Assembly (NCBI GenBank): GCA_015039315.1 | Contig: WIDE01000003.1 | Location: forward strand, 310,001 to 374,000 | Direction: 5' to 3' | Source of the DNA: Clavulina sp. PMI_390 | Lineage: Eukaryota > Basidiomycota > Agaricomycetes > Cantharellales > Hydnaceae | Length of the DNA: 64,000 nt | In this document: in pieces, positions 46,605 to 59,809 of the stretch | Layout: every line of letters starts with the position of its first letter | Position numbering within the stretch: the first letter of the stretch is position 1 | The notes under the pieces: generated by a model | Told to the model about the DNA's origin: nothing | Databases searched by the model: none | The model's input: only the letters and a program-made list of their open reading frames with translations | Position numbers and translations under genes: made by a program

Positions 46605-47471
46605 TCGGTCTCAGAGTCGAGCGTGTTCTCGCCGCCGTCTTCCTTCCCACTCAATCGCTTCTCTATCAATCCCCTGTCATTTCTCGTTTTACTCTCTTTT
46701 GGTGCCTCGATGTCCTTACTGGTATTTTTTCTGTTTGCATCTCCACACCTTCCTTGATTTGACTCTCAGGTCGTCATTCAACACCATTTACATACATCTA
46801 ATAGCGATTCTCTGGATTTCTCAAGTGACACTTGATCTTTCTTCTTGTTAACCTTCTAATTCATGTAACTTTGTAGATTGTTTCCCATTCCTGCCTTCGA
46901 TGTCATGGCATTCGACTTGACCTGGAACCTGGGGAAGCCATCTGAACTCTTCATACGCTATACACACGCTATATTTTCCACATTTCCTCATGAAGATACC
47001 AAGTAAATTGTGGGAACGGCCGCCAACATCAATTTAGAGTAGAAAAATCCCGCACTAACGTTGGATCTTTACATTCGGGACCTCCAGCCCCGCGATAACG
47101 AATATTAAACTCTGGGCTCTGGAGCATCGATCTGGGTAGCAGCGCCCAATTATATCTCCTTTTTACCTTAGGGGCTATCTAGCTCCGTTGATTGCAATAT
47201 CGTCGCGGCTGTTTCGTTCCCCTGTGACAACTTCGGAAAGCTACTCGTTCGGACCCGAGCGGAACATTCCGATCAGAACGCCTTTGACCAGGACCCAGTC
47301 TCTGCCCATCACGCGAACCCCCCTCCACCCACTGTACGTGCCTATTATTTTTTCCCGAGTCTTGGGTGGCTAGTAGAACCTGAATTCTAACTGACGAAGC
47401 AAGTCGATTCATCTCCCAGCTCCCAAAAAACGTGTTGCCGTCACCAACGAGAATAATTGATCCAATCAACC
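46605..47471. other. intergenic region between the two RAS genes
   Basis: No gene is recognised. It should contain the terminator of RAS copy 1 and the promoter of copy 2. I do not see a duplicated block shared with the promoter of copy 1. Confidence 0.4.
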
Positions 47472-48684
47472 ATGTCCCGAGTGAGTCTTATCACAATGAG
47501 AAGTACGGCGTGCTCTGTATTCGCTCTTTCTCAAGTTTCCTGTCTATCCAGGCCCAATTTCTTCGAGAGTATAAGCTTGTCGTTGTCGGAGGTGGAGGTA
47601 AGCCGGAGATCGAGCGCGTTTCATGATGTTGGCTCCAACCGACCTCGGCGACTGACTCCCTCGTTCACTCGTTTTCGCTCCTCTTAGGTGTGGGCAAGTC
47701 TGCCTTGACCATCCAATTCATTCAAAGTCAGTTCGTCGACGAGTACGACCCCACCATTGAAGGTCCGTGTCAAAACCGGGCCTCTGCCTCCTACGCGAGC
47801 ATTAATCTTGCCCGTTCCGCCCCGCTCTTCGCCTGTTTCGTAATCAGATTCCTACCGCAAGCAAGTCGTTATTGATGACGAGGTTGCCCTGCTCGACGTT
47901 CTCGATACCGCTGGTCAGGAGGAATATGGGTGAGTCCTCTGAACCCTGTACGACACAGCCTCTATCCTAGCTGACAACTAGCGGTCGTCAATCTGCTTTG
48001 AAATACTATCTGTACCACACTCTTGCCTAAAAAGTGCTATGCGAGAGCAGTACATGCGCTCTGGCGAAGGCTTCTTGCTCGTGTACAGCATCACCTCCCG
48101 CAACTCATTCGAGGAAATCTCCACTTTCCACCAGGGCATTCTCCGTGTCAAGGACCAGGATAACTTCCCCATGATTGTTGTGGCCAACAAGTGCGACCTT
48201 GAGTACGAGCGTCAGGTTGGCATGAACGGTATGTGCTTCTTGTCTGGTTCCGTCAATAGAACGGATCTACCGTGTTGTATTGGGCTACCAGTCCGACATT
48301 TCCGATGCTGATATCGTGTTCCCTTTACCCCCTTCCGCGCAACCTTAGAGGGCCGCGATCTGGCGAAGCACATGAACTGCCGTTTCATCGAGACCTCTGC
48401 CAAGCAACGTATCAACGTCGACGAAACTTTCCACGCGCTCGTGAGGGAGATTCGGAGGTACAACGATGTACGTCCCTTCGCCACATAACATCAGAGTACA
48501 GTACCCGCTGATGTTGATCTATTTTTGACGCTGCCCTTCGTAGAACATGTTTGGCAAGTCAAGACCTCAGCAGAATGAGCCAGCCCGTGGCGCGATTCAG
48601 ACAGCTTCTGGTGGCCTTGGAAACAATCCATACGATGAGCAGCCTCATGGCAGCGGCTGCTGTGGTGGGTGTGTGGTGGCTTGA
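47472..48684 (+). CDS. RAS: RAS small GTPase, tandem copy 2
   Basis: Same architecture as the upstream gene: a three-codon first exon (MSR), then [73 protein letters not shown] and [14 protein letters not shown]. Over the G domain it differs from copy 1 at only about a dozen residues (for example Lys for His before LVVVG, and MNCR for FGCH). The hypervariable tails diverge. This copy ends [11 protein letters not shown], again with a CVVA CaaX box, but with two extra upstream cysteines separated by Gly-Gly. Intron positions are shared while intron sequences have diverged, so the duplication is not very recent. Product about 215 residues; all nucleotide-binding motifs are intact. Confidence 0.95.
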
Positions 48685-49633
48685 TTTGATTACCACCTGG
48701 AGCCTTTCACCAGCTTTTTTCGCGCCAAATTGTTCGATCTTTCACGATCATTTTTGATTAAATGATCCTGTTTCATTCCAACCCCTGCCTCGCCTCTACC
48801 TCGCAATTCATCGTGCGAAGTAGAAGAGGTGCAGTTGATTTCGTCATAAACTCGTACATCCATACCCCATAGTGTTCACCTTCTCTCGTTCTCGGTACCT
48901 CTGGCCCTGGATCTTGGCTTGATTCCTCTCGATATCTCTCTCGGTCTTTCTCAATCTCAACCTTGTAACTCTAGTTTCCGCTCCTTGATTCTCGTTTCCT
49001 TTACCTCGTTTTCTACAACTCCTCGCTAGTTTTTCGCAGGTTAGATTTCAACGCTCATTTCCACTGTAGCTTGTGGATCTATAGTGGATAATTCGTTCAT
49101 GTTTATGATCATTCAGGCTCCATGAGCTCATTTTGCCCTCGCCTCTATATCTGGGGCATTACACATATTGGATGTCGGAATCGGATGATGGCCCTCGTTG
49201 GAATATTGGTGAGAACTCGAGACATTGGTTTATTCGCCGATCCATCAATGTATATTGTGACAGGGTCACCTTTCCACGCATCGGTACTATGAATCGATCA
49301 AAAACCTCATACCCGAGTCAGATTGTCTAGGTGTCACTTCCATTAGCGGCGACCACCGCAGACGCGGTGATCAACTTCCCAAGCGAGGTCTTGCCCTCGT
49401 TCTACCAGTACTTCCGTGCTTTGTCCTTTTCTACTGTCACGCATCCACCCGAGGTGCGCCCGCTCGGTCGGCCCTGACAGGTTAACTCCGGGAAGAGCTC
49501 ATAGGTAACTAGATTTCACATCAAGAAACTCCCCTGTCCCATAAATCTTACTCTCTTGGTTTTCCCTGAAAAGTCCTACACTATCCCTTCTTGCTCGCAT
49601 ACTCTGCTCTCTCGCCCGATCCCTAGTGAAAAA
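48685..49633. promoter_or_regulatory. intergenic region with pyrimidine-rich tract
   Basis: About 950 bp without a gene. Positions 48880-49030 are strongly CT-rich, resembling the pyrimidine stretches just upstream of transcription starts of highly expressed fungal genes. It is about 600 bp before the DAHP synthase ATG, so a long 5' untranslated region or an unseen upstream intron is possible. Confidence 0.35.
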
Positions 49634-51923
49634 ATGGCCTTCTGGACACCCTCTTCCTGGCGCGACAAACCGATCGCGCAGGTGAGCTGATGCACATAAC
49701 CTATACTCTTGGTTAACCTTCTGATCTTCGTCTGTGCCCCCATAACCTAGGATGTAAAATATCCCGACGCCGACGCTCTCGAAAGGTGGGGTATACTGGC
49801 TTTGTCCACCCAATTGGCAGGTTTATAGATGCTCAAGGTTTATTTCTTGTCGACAGCGTTATATCGAAATTGAAGACTCTCCCTCCATTGGTAACACCCT
49901 CTGAGGTCAGTCTGGTGTAGTTATGCGCAGATATTGCCCACACAACTCACACTTTCGGTGACGTAGATCGAGCGTTTGCGGACCCAGCTATCAGACGTGC
50001 AAGATAACAAGGCTTTCCTTCTTCATGCTGGTGACTGTGCTGAAAGCTTCGAGGCTTGCACGCATGTGAGTCCCACCACCAAGGATTCCTCGGCCAATAA
50101 CTGACGCTTTGCATGCGGACTGCAGGAGAACATTACGAATAAAATCGGTCTTATCCTCTCGTTCTCACTTATTCTGATCTGGGGCGGTCGACTTCCCGTC
50201 GTTCGAATCGGACGCATTGCAGGGCAGTACGCGAAGCCAAGGAGCAGCGGCACGGAGAAGCTCGAAGATGGACGAATCGTCCCTAGCTTCAGAGGTGACA
50301 ATGTAAATGAGTGCGTAACCTAGTTTGCTAGTTCCTCACAATTACTTGACTCCTCTCTCCAATCTCCACAGCATCAATCCTGACCGCCGCGATCCCGACC
50401 CTGAGCGACTGTTGTCCGCTTATTTCCACTCGACGACGACCCTCAACTACATCCGCTCATTACTTACTTCAGGCTATGCGTCTCTCAACCATCCTCGCGA
50501 CTGGTCACTCGCGCACGTTCAGAGCCCAGACCTTCGGTGAGCGACATGATCCAACAAGCGAGTTCACATTACTGACAGCTCAATTCCTCTACACAGTGAA
50601 GAGTTCGAGCGCATCTCTGAAAGCCTTTCCGATGCCCTCGATTTCAGCCGTACCATCGGCGCCGAGGAAGCAGGCTCATACGAAGGCGGCGGTCGTCGCG
50701 GCGTCCTTGGAGAAGTAGACTTCTATACCTCGCACGAAGGCCTCATGCTTAACTATGAGTCAGCCCTCACCCGCAAAATGCCCATTCCTGGATCCGCTGC
50801 TCGCCGGGCCTACGTCAATGGAGGCACTTCTAGCCGATCACCCTCTCTAGCTGCTTCCCCCAGTGCATCCGGCGCGCCTTCGATGGAGCGCAAGCCTTCG
50901 ACTATGGGAAGCACCAGTGATGGAAATCGGGCTTACTACAATACGTCTGCTCACTTCATCTGGGTTGGAGACCGTACAAGGCAGCTCGATGGTGCCCATA
51001 TTGAATACTTCAGGGGTATCAGGAATCCTATCGGAGTGAAGGTGGGCCCGACCATGGAGAGCGATGAATTGATCAACCTTTTGAATAGTAAGTCTTTTGC
51101 TCTCGGTGGCCGGCGGCCATTTCCCTTATAATATCATTCCTTCGCTAGTTGTCAACCCTGACAAGGAGAAGGGCCGAGTTACGCTTATCACTCGTTATGG
51201 AGCTCAAAAGGTGAAGGCAATCCTCTCGCAATTATTTGCGTTGTCGCCTCACTAAAAAGTTTTCCGTCGCCTAGGTGGATCAATTCCTTGCTGGGCACAT
51301 CTCCGCCGTACGCGAAGCTCAGCATCCAGTTGTCTGGGTATGTGACCCAATGCACGGAAAGTGAGCCGTCTTCCTATCACTTGGAGCCATGTAGTTTCAA
51401 GCCAATTGATCGACCCCTTAGCACTCAAACATCTGCGACGAGCGGTCACAAAACGCGCCATTTCTCCAACATTGTCCAAGAGCTAGCCTCCTGCTTGCGA
51501 ATTCACTCGGAGTGCGGCTCAAGGCTGAATGGCGTCAGCCTTGAGTTCACTGGAGAGTTGAATGAAGACGGGTTTAGTGTCACTGAGTGCCTCGGGGGTA
51601 GCATGGGCCTAGAAGAAAATGAACTCGGACTGCGATACCAGGTGAGAGCGCTCTCCTAACAGTATCAGGGATTATCGCTGACTGTATATTCATTGGTATA
51701 GACTTTCTGTGATCCTCGCCTGAATTTCGAGCAAAGCTTGGGTAACGCTCTTCGCAGCTTTAAATATCCCATTGATGTTACTCACCCTTGATATTTATCT
51801 CATCTCACAGATCTCGCCTTCCTCATCTCCAATCATCTCAAAACTGAGCGGGGAGGTCGTCAAAAGCGGGGGCGACCTGGGCCGCCATCGACGGATGTGT
51901 ACTCGCAGCTCACAAAGAAATAG
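49634..51923 (+). CDS. class II (plant-type) DAHP synthase
   Basis: This enzyme condenses phosphoenolpyruvate with erythrose-4-phosphate to open the shikimate pathway. ATG 49634 begins [16 protein letters not shown], the characteristic W-x-P-x-SWR-x-KP start of class II enzymes. In order: [115 protein letters not shown] and VCDPMHGN, then [25 protein letters not shown] and TFCDPRLN. These include the Arg-Lys substrate pocket and the Cys/His/Glu/Asp metal ligands expected for the family. A Ser/Pro-rich insertion lies around 50820-50940. The tail is basic and ends VYSQLTKK. About eleven introns, about 530-550 residues. Convergent with the decarboxylase gene, only 101 bp away. Confidence 0.93.
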
Positions 51924-52024
51924 AAATACCACATGTATTGTATTCAAAATACATATCAAAATGTATCCTACATCGGTGTAGGAATTCTTGGTAACAATTT
52001 CGTGAAGTAACTGTGCGAAACCCA

Positions 52025-53001
52025 TCAGGTCTCTGCTTCAGATTTCTTTGTTAGCAAAAAGCGTTCTGCGACCAGCTTTACTATGTCTCGCCAATCGGTC
52101 ATCGCTCCTGTCCCTAGAAAGATGAAGTGGATGATCAGTATCCTCCCTCACTGATCGATAAGTATAGACGCACCAACATCCCCACAAGCCAGCTCCTTCC
52201 CAATTGGGCCGTTGACTTCGTAGCCAATGATTTTTTCAATTGTCTCCAGATGCCTCGCCGTAAGTGGGTGCTCATACATCAGCGTATTCATTGCTGGGAA
52301 GATGATCGTTGGAGTTGTGGGAGCCAAGGCACGGAGCAAGGAAGTCTAATAGCAGACAAGACGATGCAGCGAAGGTGGGACCGTCTTGGAGAGACTAGGA
52401 AGGCTTACAACCAAATTATCAGATAAACCATTGGCTATTTTGGCAATCGTGTTCGCTGAGCACGGCGCAATTAGCACCAGGTCTGCCCATCGCCGCAGCT
52501 GACCAAGCAGTGCCAAAGGTGAGCCAGCGCCAGAGAGTTTGAGAGATTTGGCAGCACACCTCAATATGCAGAATCGGGTCGCCGCGGATTTTCCATCCCT
52601 TTGCAGGGGTTAAGGCTTGGGCTAGAATTAATCATCACGAGGGTCGAGGGCCGATTACGCACCCCCCACTCATCCTCGTCAGTCCATACTGTTACGCCAG
52701 GGTTTTCCGTTTCGAGTTGTTTGGGATCGAAGAAGTGTAGCGATCTAGCGGAGGAAACAACCTGGACCTTCACATTCTGATACTATTTCAGACATTTCAC
52801 AATAAGTGTTTTGGTTCCGGAAGGAGCCAAGGGGCAAATCAGGACCTTCAAGAGCTCTGGAACAATCAGAGGAGCTTTGATAGATGCAACGCTTCCGGTA
52901 GTGACCAGTAGTACATGAAGATTCCCGGCTACTCTATTCGATTCGGCCTGGAACACTCGAGGCGGGGTGGTGGCCGTGGATGGAGAAGTACTTGATGACA
53001 T
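52025..53001 (-). CDS. phosphopantothenoylcysteine decarboxylase (HAL3/PPCDC family)
   Basis: This FMN enzyme catalyses the third step of coenzyme A synthesis from pantothenate. ATG 53001 begins MSSSTSPSTATTPPRVFQAE, then a beta strand LHVLLVTTGSVASIKAP with the flavoprotein phosphate loop. Later exons give VKVQVVSSARSLHFFDPKQL, VTVWTDEDEWG, and GDPILHIELRRWADLVLIAP with the catalytic His, then CSANTIAKIANGLSDNLV, IIFPAMNTLMYEHPLT with the PAMNT motif, and YEVNGPIGKELACGDVG with the cysteine of the flexible flap. The last exon ends KKSEAET (TGA 52027-52025). About 230 residues in six exons. There is no long acidic tail as in yeast Hal3, so a pure metabolic role is more likely than a phosphatase-inhibitor role. 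Confidence 0.93.
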
Positions 53002-53134
53002 TTGGTGGTTGACGTTTGCGCACTCCGGCACAAACAAACAACACTCCTGGAACCTTAACCCCTGCCGAATTTCTTGAATTTGACTGAATCTCTGTTATTC
53101 TGTCTTGTGAGCCCTTGGCGAACGTAGCGGCACG
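53002..53134. promoter_or_regulatory. bidirectional promoter, PPCDC / Miro
   Basis: A 133-bp interval between divergent start codons. No TATA element is evident. Confidence 0.4.
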
Positions 53135-55970
<2,836 letters not shown>

Positions 55971-56356
55971 GCTTATCTTAGTAGACCGCCTATTAATCAT
56001 ATATGTTGTGGCTGCGCACGACAGCAAGCTCTATATGGCAGAGGTTGGAGCCCGAGTTTGGCTGCGTTTGGCGACAACCGTACCACCCTTCCGTGCGATC
56101 CGATTGTTGAAACAACGCTTGTTCAAGCGTCGATTCGTCGGGACTATACAGTAGATTTTACAAAGGTTGATTGTTGCCTTGGAAAGCGATTTGGTGCCAA
56201 TCGCTGATTGGTGTTCGACCTTGCTGTTTGCGCGTGGGCCGTGAACAAGTCAGGGGAAATTGGCTGCAAACACCTGACTCTTTTGCTTTTCTGTCTCTGA
56301 CGCCCAACGACCGCGATAACGACTCTTCTACGCACATCAGACGATACCCTACCACC
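55971..56356. promoter_or_regulatory. intergenic region upstream of the VWA gene
   Basis: No gene is recognised. It holds the Miro terminator and the VWA gene promoter. Confidence 0.4.
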
Positions 56357-58172
56357 ATGGCTGCCCTAGACTCCATCCAGCAGCGGTTGGAAGACATGGA
56401 TTTCGAGGCGACATTTGCTCCATCGCGCGACGGCGACGACCGCAAACTTTTGTAAGACAATTCTGTTACATTACTCGTAATCTCATCTAACATTCCTGCT
56501 TGTATGCCATAAGAGATCTCGTTTTCATCCAGGACGCAACAGGAAGCCAAGGAGCGTACATCTCATCTGCGACAAAGAACATCGAGGAGATCTCAAACGC
56601 CATCTTCGCGTCCGGCAAACTCTACTACCCCGACGACCTCCGCATAGGTCTTATCGCCTTCAGAGACCACCCCCCTCAAGACCATACCTATGTTACTCAA
56701 AACTTTGGCTTCTCTTCCGACATCAAGAAAGTCCACGCCGATCTCAAGACCCTGTACGCTTCTGGCGGCGGAGATGGACCCGAAGCGATCACAGCTGCGC
56801 TGGGCGAGGCGCTCAACATGGAATGGCGACCAAAAGCAAGCAAGATGATTGTGCTGATTGCGGATGCCCCGCCGCACGGCATTGGCGAGTATGGCGATGG
56901 TACGTGTAATGATGACGAAATTATCGTGTTCTCCAAGTTGACAATTTGGGATCGGTATAGGGTTCGATGATGGATCACCGGATGGTACGTTTAATTCTAG
57001 TGTATCTGCGAGGTTGATGGATTACTGAGAGCTTTTTCTCGACGGAATCGGAATGTTCCAGGTCTTGATCCCCTGCAAATCGCTCGTGAGATGGCAGCTC
57101 GAGGAATAACACTGGTACGTGCATCTGATTCACATTGTTACCGGTCTGCATCCTTACTGATCTTTCGATGCAGTTCTTCGTTGCTTGCGAGCCTGCGCTC
57201 AGTGGCTACGTCGTATGTTCATTTATCCCTTTTTGCGGCTGGTTACCCCACATCTCATTCTCGCAATCTATTTCATCTAGAATGCGACCGACTTTTACCA
57301 AGCCCTGACTGGGATCACATCTGGCCTTATGCTTCCGTTGACAACCGCGAACCTCCTCGCTCACGCCATTATCGGCAGTGTGCTCGAAAACCTCGACATG
57401 GAACGACTCATCACAGAAGTTGGCCAAGCGGTGGCCAGCCGCATCCTGGGAGGCAACGAGTCTGTCGATGATGTAGCGCGCGAGCTTCACGAGCGACTCT
57501 TGCTGCGAAACGAAAACACGCAAAAGGTCGTTGTGGAAAACATCTACCGCGAGTCAGAAGAATCGAAGCACAATGTCAAAATATGGAGCGAAGCCCCCGA
57601 TATCAAGTCTGCACGACCTCATTTGTTACGAGTGCGTACTCGGCGGCCGCGCCTATCTCTCAGACCTTCTAACTGATGTTATCTCTCCGTCAATTAGATT
57701 CGCGGATCCCGTTTCACTGAGAAATACCTCAACACGCGCTACTACAGCGGCTCGCGGTCATCAAGCAGCAGCATATACCCTCCTATCCCTCCACGATCAC
57801 CGACCTTCAAATCGACGTCACCCTCCCGGAAAGTCGTCACGGATTTCGCTGCTTATCGCGGACAGCCTGTTGCCCATTCCATGTTTGGCTCAGCGGCCTC
57901 TGCGCAACCTACGTTTGGCTCTCCCAAGGGGCGGACATCATTTGGAAGGATGCGGGGCGCGAGCATGGATGAGGAAGTAGAGGAAGATACGACAACGGAT
58001 GACGAGCCGAAGGAGCCGGTGCAGAGAATTGGGATGGCGGAGGGTGCCATCACACTCGAACAGGTACGACGGTCTTTTGGCTCTCTGAGATTATCATAAT
58101 AGCTAACGTCACTCATATTTCCAGGCTCGGCGAATCACGCTCCAAAGTGCATGGCGTGGTACTCGCATGTAG
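56357..58172 (+). CDS. VWA-domain protein with C-terminal IQ-like motif
   Basis: ATG 56357 starts MAALDSIQQRLEDMDFEATF. From about residue 33 a von Willebrand A domain follows: LVFIQDATGSQGAYISSATK with a MIDAS-type D-x-T-x-S, then DLRIGLIAFRDHPPQDHTY, a strand KMIVLIADAPPHGIGEYGDG, GITLFFVACEPAL, and TDFYQALTGITSGLMLPLT. The arrangement resembles the VWA region of fungal alpha-kinase/VwkA-type proteins, but no kinase domain is present. The second half is polar, with EELH and RRSE-type helices, a Ser/Arg stretch, an acidic cluster, and a C-terminus RRITLQSAWRGTRM that matches an LQxxxRG IQ-like calmodulin-binding motif. The stop codon is TAG 58170-58172. About 460-480 residues, five to seven introns. 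Function unknown; intracellular because no signal peptide is seen. Confidence 0.72.
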
Positions 58173-58530
58173 GCTCCCCCAACTTGTGTTCCCAGCTTTA
58201 GTATCCACCACTTCGCACCTCGTCTTTCCCCCTGCTTCTCTCCATATTACATAGCGAATGGACACACTCACACACATATCCTGTTACTCGTATTCCCGTT
58301 TCCACACTGTTTCTCCATTGGATCGCCTCTTGCTGTTTCCCGTCTGTCTGTTCTGCACACATACATTGTAATACTCACATGGATCTTCTCTCTCGTGGAC
58401 ATGCATGTCAATGCAATGGCTCACACATACACAAAAGTTCGCATGTATAATCCCCAGCTGGGCTCTTTGGTGAATTCATTCACGAGCTCTAGATATAGGG
58501 TAGAAAAATGGGATAGAGTTGGAAAAACTA
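58173..58530. other. convergent intergenic region
   Basis: The 3' regions of the VWA gene (+) and the TMA23-like gene (-). No gene is recognised. Confidence 0.4.
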
Positions 58531-59639
58531 CTATGAGTCATCTCTCCGTTTCTTTTTTGTGCGCCCTTCTTTCCCTAAGGACAACGCAGGGACGGACACA
58601 GAAGATAGTACACCTTCCACGCTTTCTGCTTCCTTTTGCCTCTTCTTCTTCTTTTTGCTAGGCTTCTCGTTGCCCAACGGATCGGATAACACTGGAGCGA
58701 GGGGCTGAGGAAGCATAGACTCTGGAGTGTCTAGGATGACCTCCTCCAGAGGTTGCGCAACCGCAGCGACTGGATTCTTAGCAGCCCGAGCGGCTCGCCT
58801 AACCTCCCTGGCCACTCGTCGTCGTGCGCGATCCTCGCGACGGGCTTGTCGCTCAGCTTTTCGAGCTGCTCGGTCATCATCATCACGACTAGGGTCAACG
58901 ACGAGATGAGAACCCTCTTGCTGTTGCTCAGAGTCTCGCTTTCGCTTTTTGGCCTTCTTCGGTGGCAGGGAAGAGGGTATTGATGATGAGAGGTCGGGTA
59001 TTGAGGTAGAGGAAGATGACGCGATGGGTTGGAGAAGTGGGGAAGCTGGAAGTGGAGTGGAGGTGGTGGTAGTGGATTCTGAAGGAATGGAGGATGAAAC
59101 AGGTGTCGGTGCAATCTCTGGCTCGAGCTCTATGTTCGTTACGACAGGTCCTCTGTAGAATCTGGAGTATAACTGACGCTTGGCAAGATCGCGTTTGGCA
59201 TTTGCGAGTATGCTAAGCCGAGGCGCAGAGTCTGATGATGGATGAGCTGAGACTCCAGTCGTTGGTCTCCTGTTAGATATTATCCCCGTGCTCGTGCGTT
59301 TTAGAGCGTCGGGTGATGCATCACTCTGTAGAAAGTGAGCATCGAGGTGGCCGAGCAAAATTTCAGCAAACACGAGAAAGAGTGGCAACGGGAAGCGAGA
59401 CTCACCGATTCATCATCAGAGCTAGTATCAGAATCATTATCCACTTTGAGCTTTATAGTGCTCAATGAAGTAGCATAGACGTGTTCCCAGAACGGAAAGG
59501 CTTCGTCCCGATCTTTGCCCAGCCCCGAGAGCGTGCGTTTTTGAGTGACAGTCAGGGGCTTTGCAATCCCCCCGGAGCGCAACGCATTTCCTTTTCCCTT
59601 CCAGCCACGTTTTGTGAGGTACGCATGGCCGTCGAGCAT
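58531..59639 (-). CDS. TMA23-like: TMA23-like nucleolar protein
   Basis: Yeast Tma23 is a small nucleolar protein tied to ribosome biogenesis. Exon 1 (59639..59406) begins MLDGHAYLTKRGWKGKGNAL, then RSGGIAKPLTVTQKR and GLGKDRDEAFPFWEHVY, closely following the yeast layout of a G-patch-like start (D-x-x-x-YL-x-x-x-GW, then GGLxxP-I, then GLG, then WWE). An intron (59405..59326) joins it in phase to exon 2 (59325..58531), which has KRDLAKRQLYSRFYRGPVV, the second conserved block. Ser/Thr-rich and Lys/Arg-rich nucleolar-type regions follow (PPKKAKKRKRD, RAARKAERQARREDRARRR), ending RTKKKRRDDS. 342 residues, longer than yeast through low-complexity additions. It diverges from the MFS gene across 170 bp. 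Confidence 0.82.
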
Positions 59640-59809
59640 TCCGCCAGGGTGGAGGCGTCTCTCTCGCTGCAGAAAATCCGGGCAGTCAAGAGATTAGAAG
59701 GCCGTGCGAACCGCTGAGATGAGCACGCCATTCCTCCTGTCAACTTCGCACTGGCCGGCATTATACTGTCGTATTTCCCCTCAGAGGGCCCATTATCGAC
59801 GACTGTAAC
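59640..59809. promoter_or_regulatory. bidirectional promoter, TMA23-like / MFS transporter
   Basis: A 170-bp interval between divergent start codons; no distinct element assigned. Confidence 0.35.
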
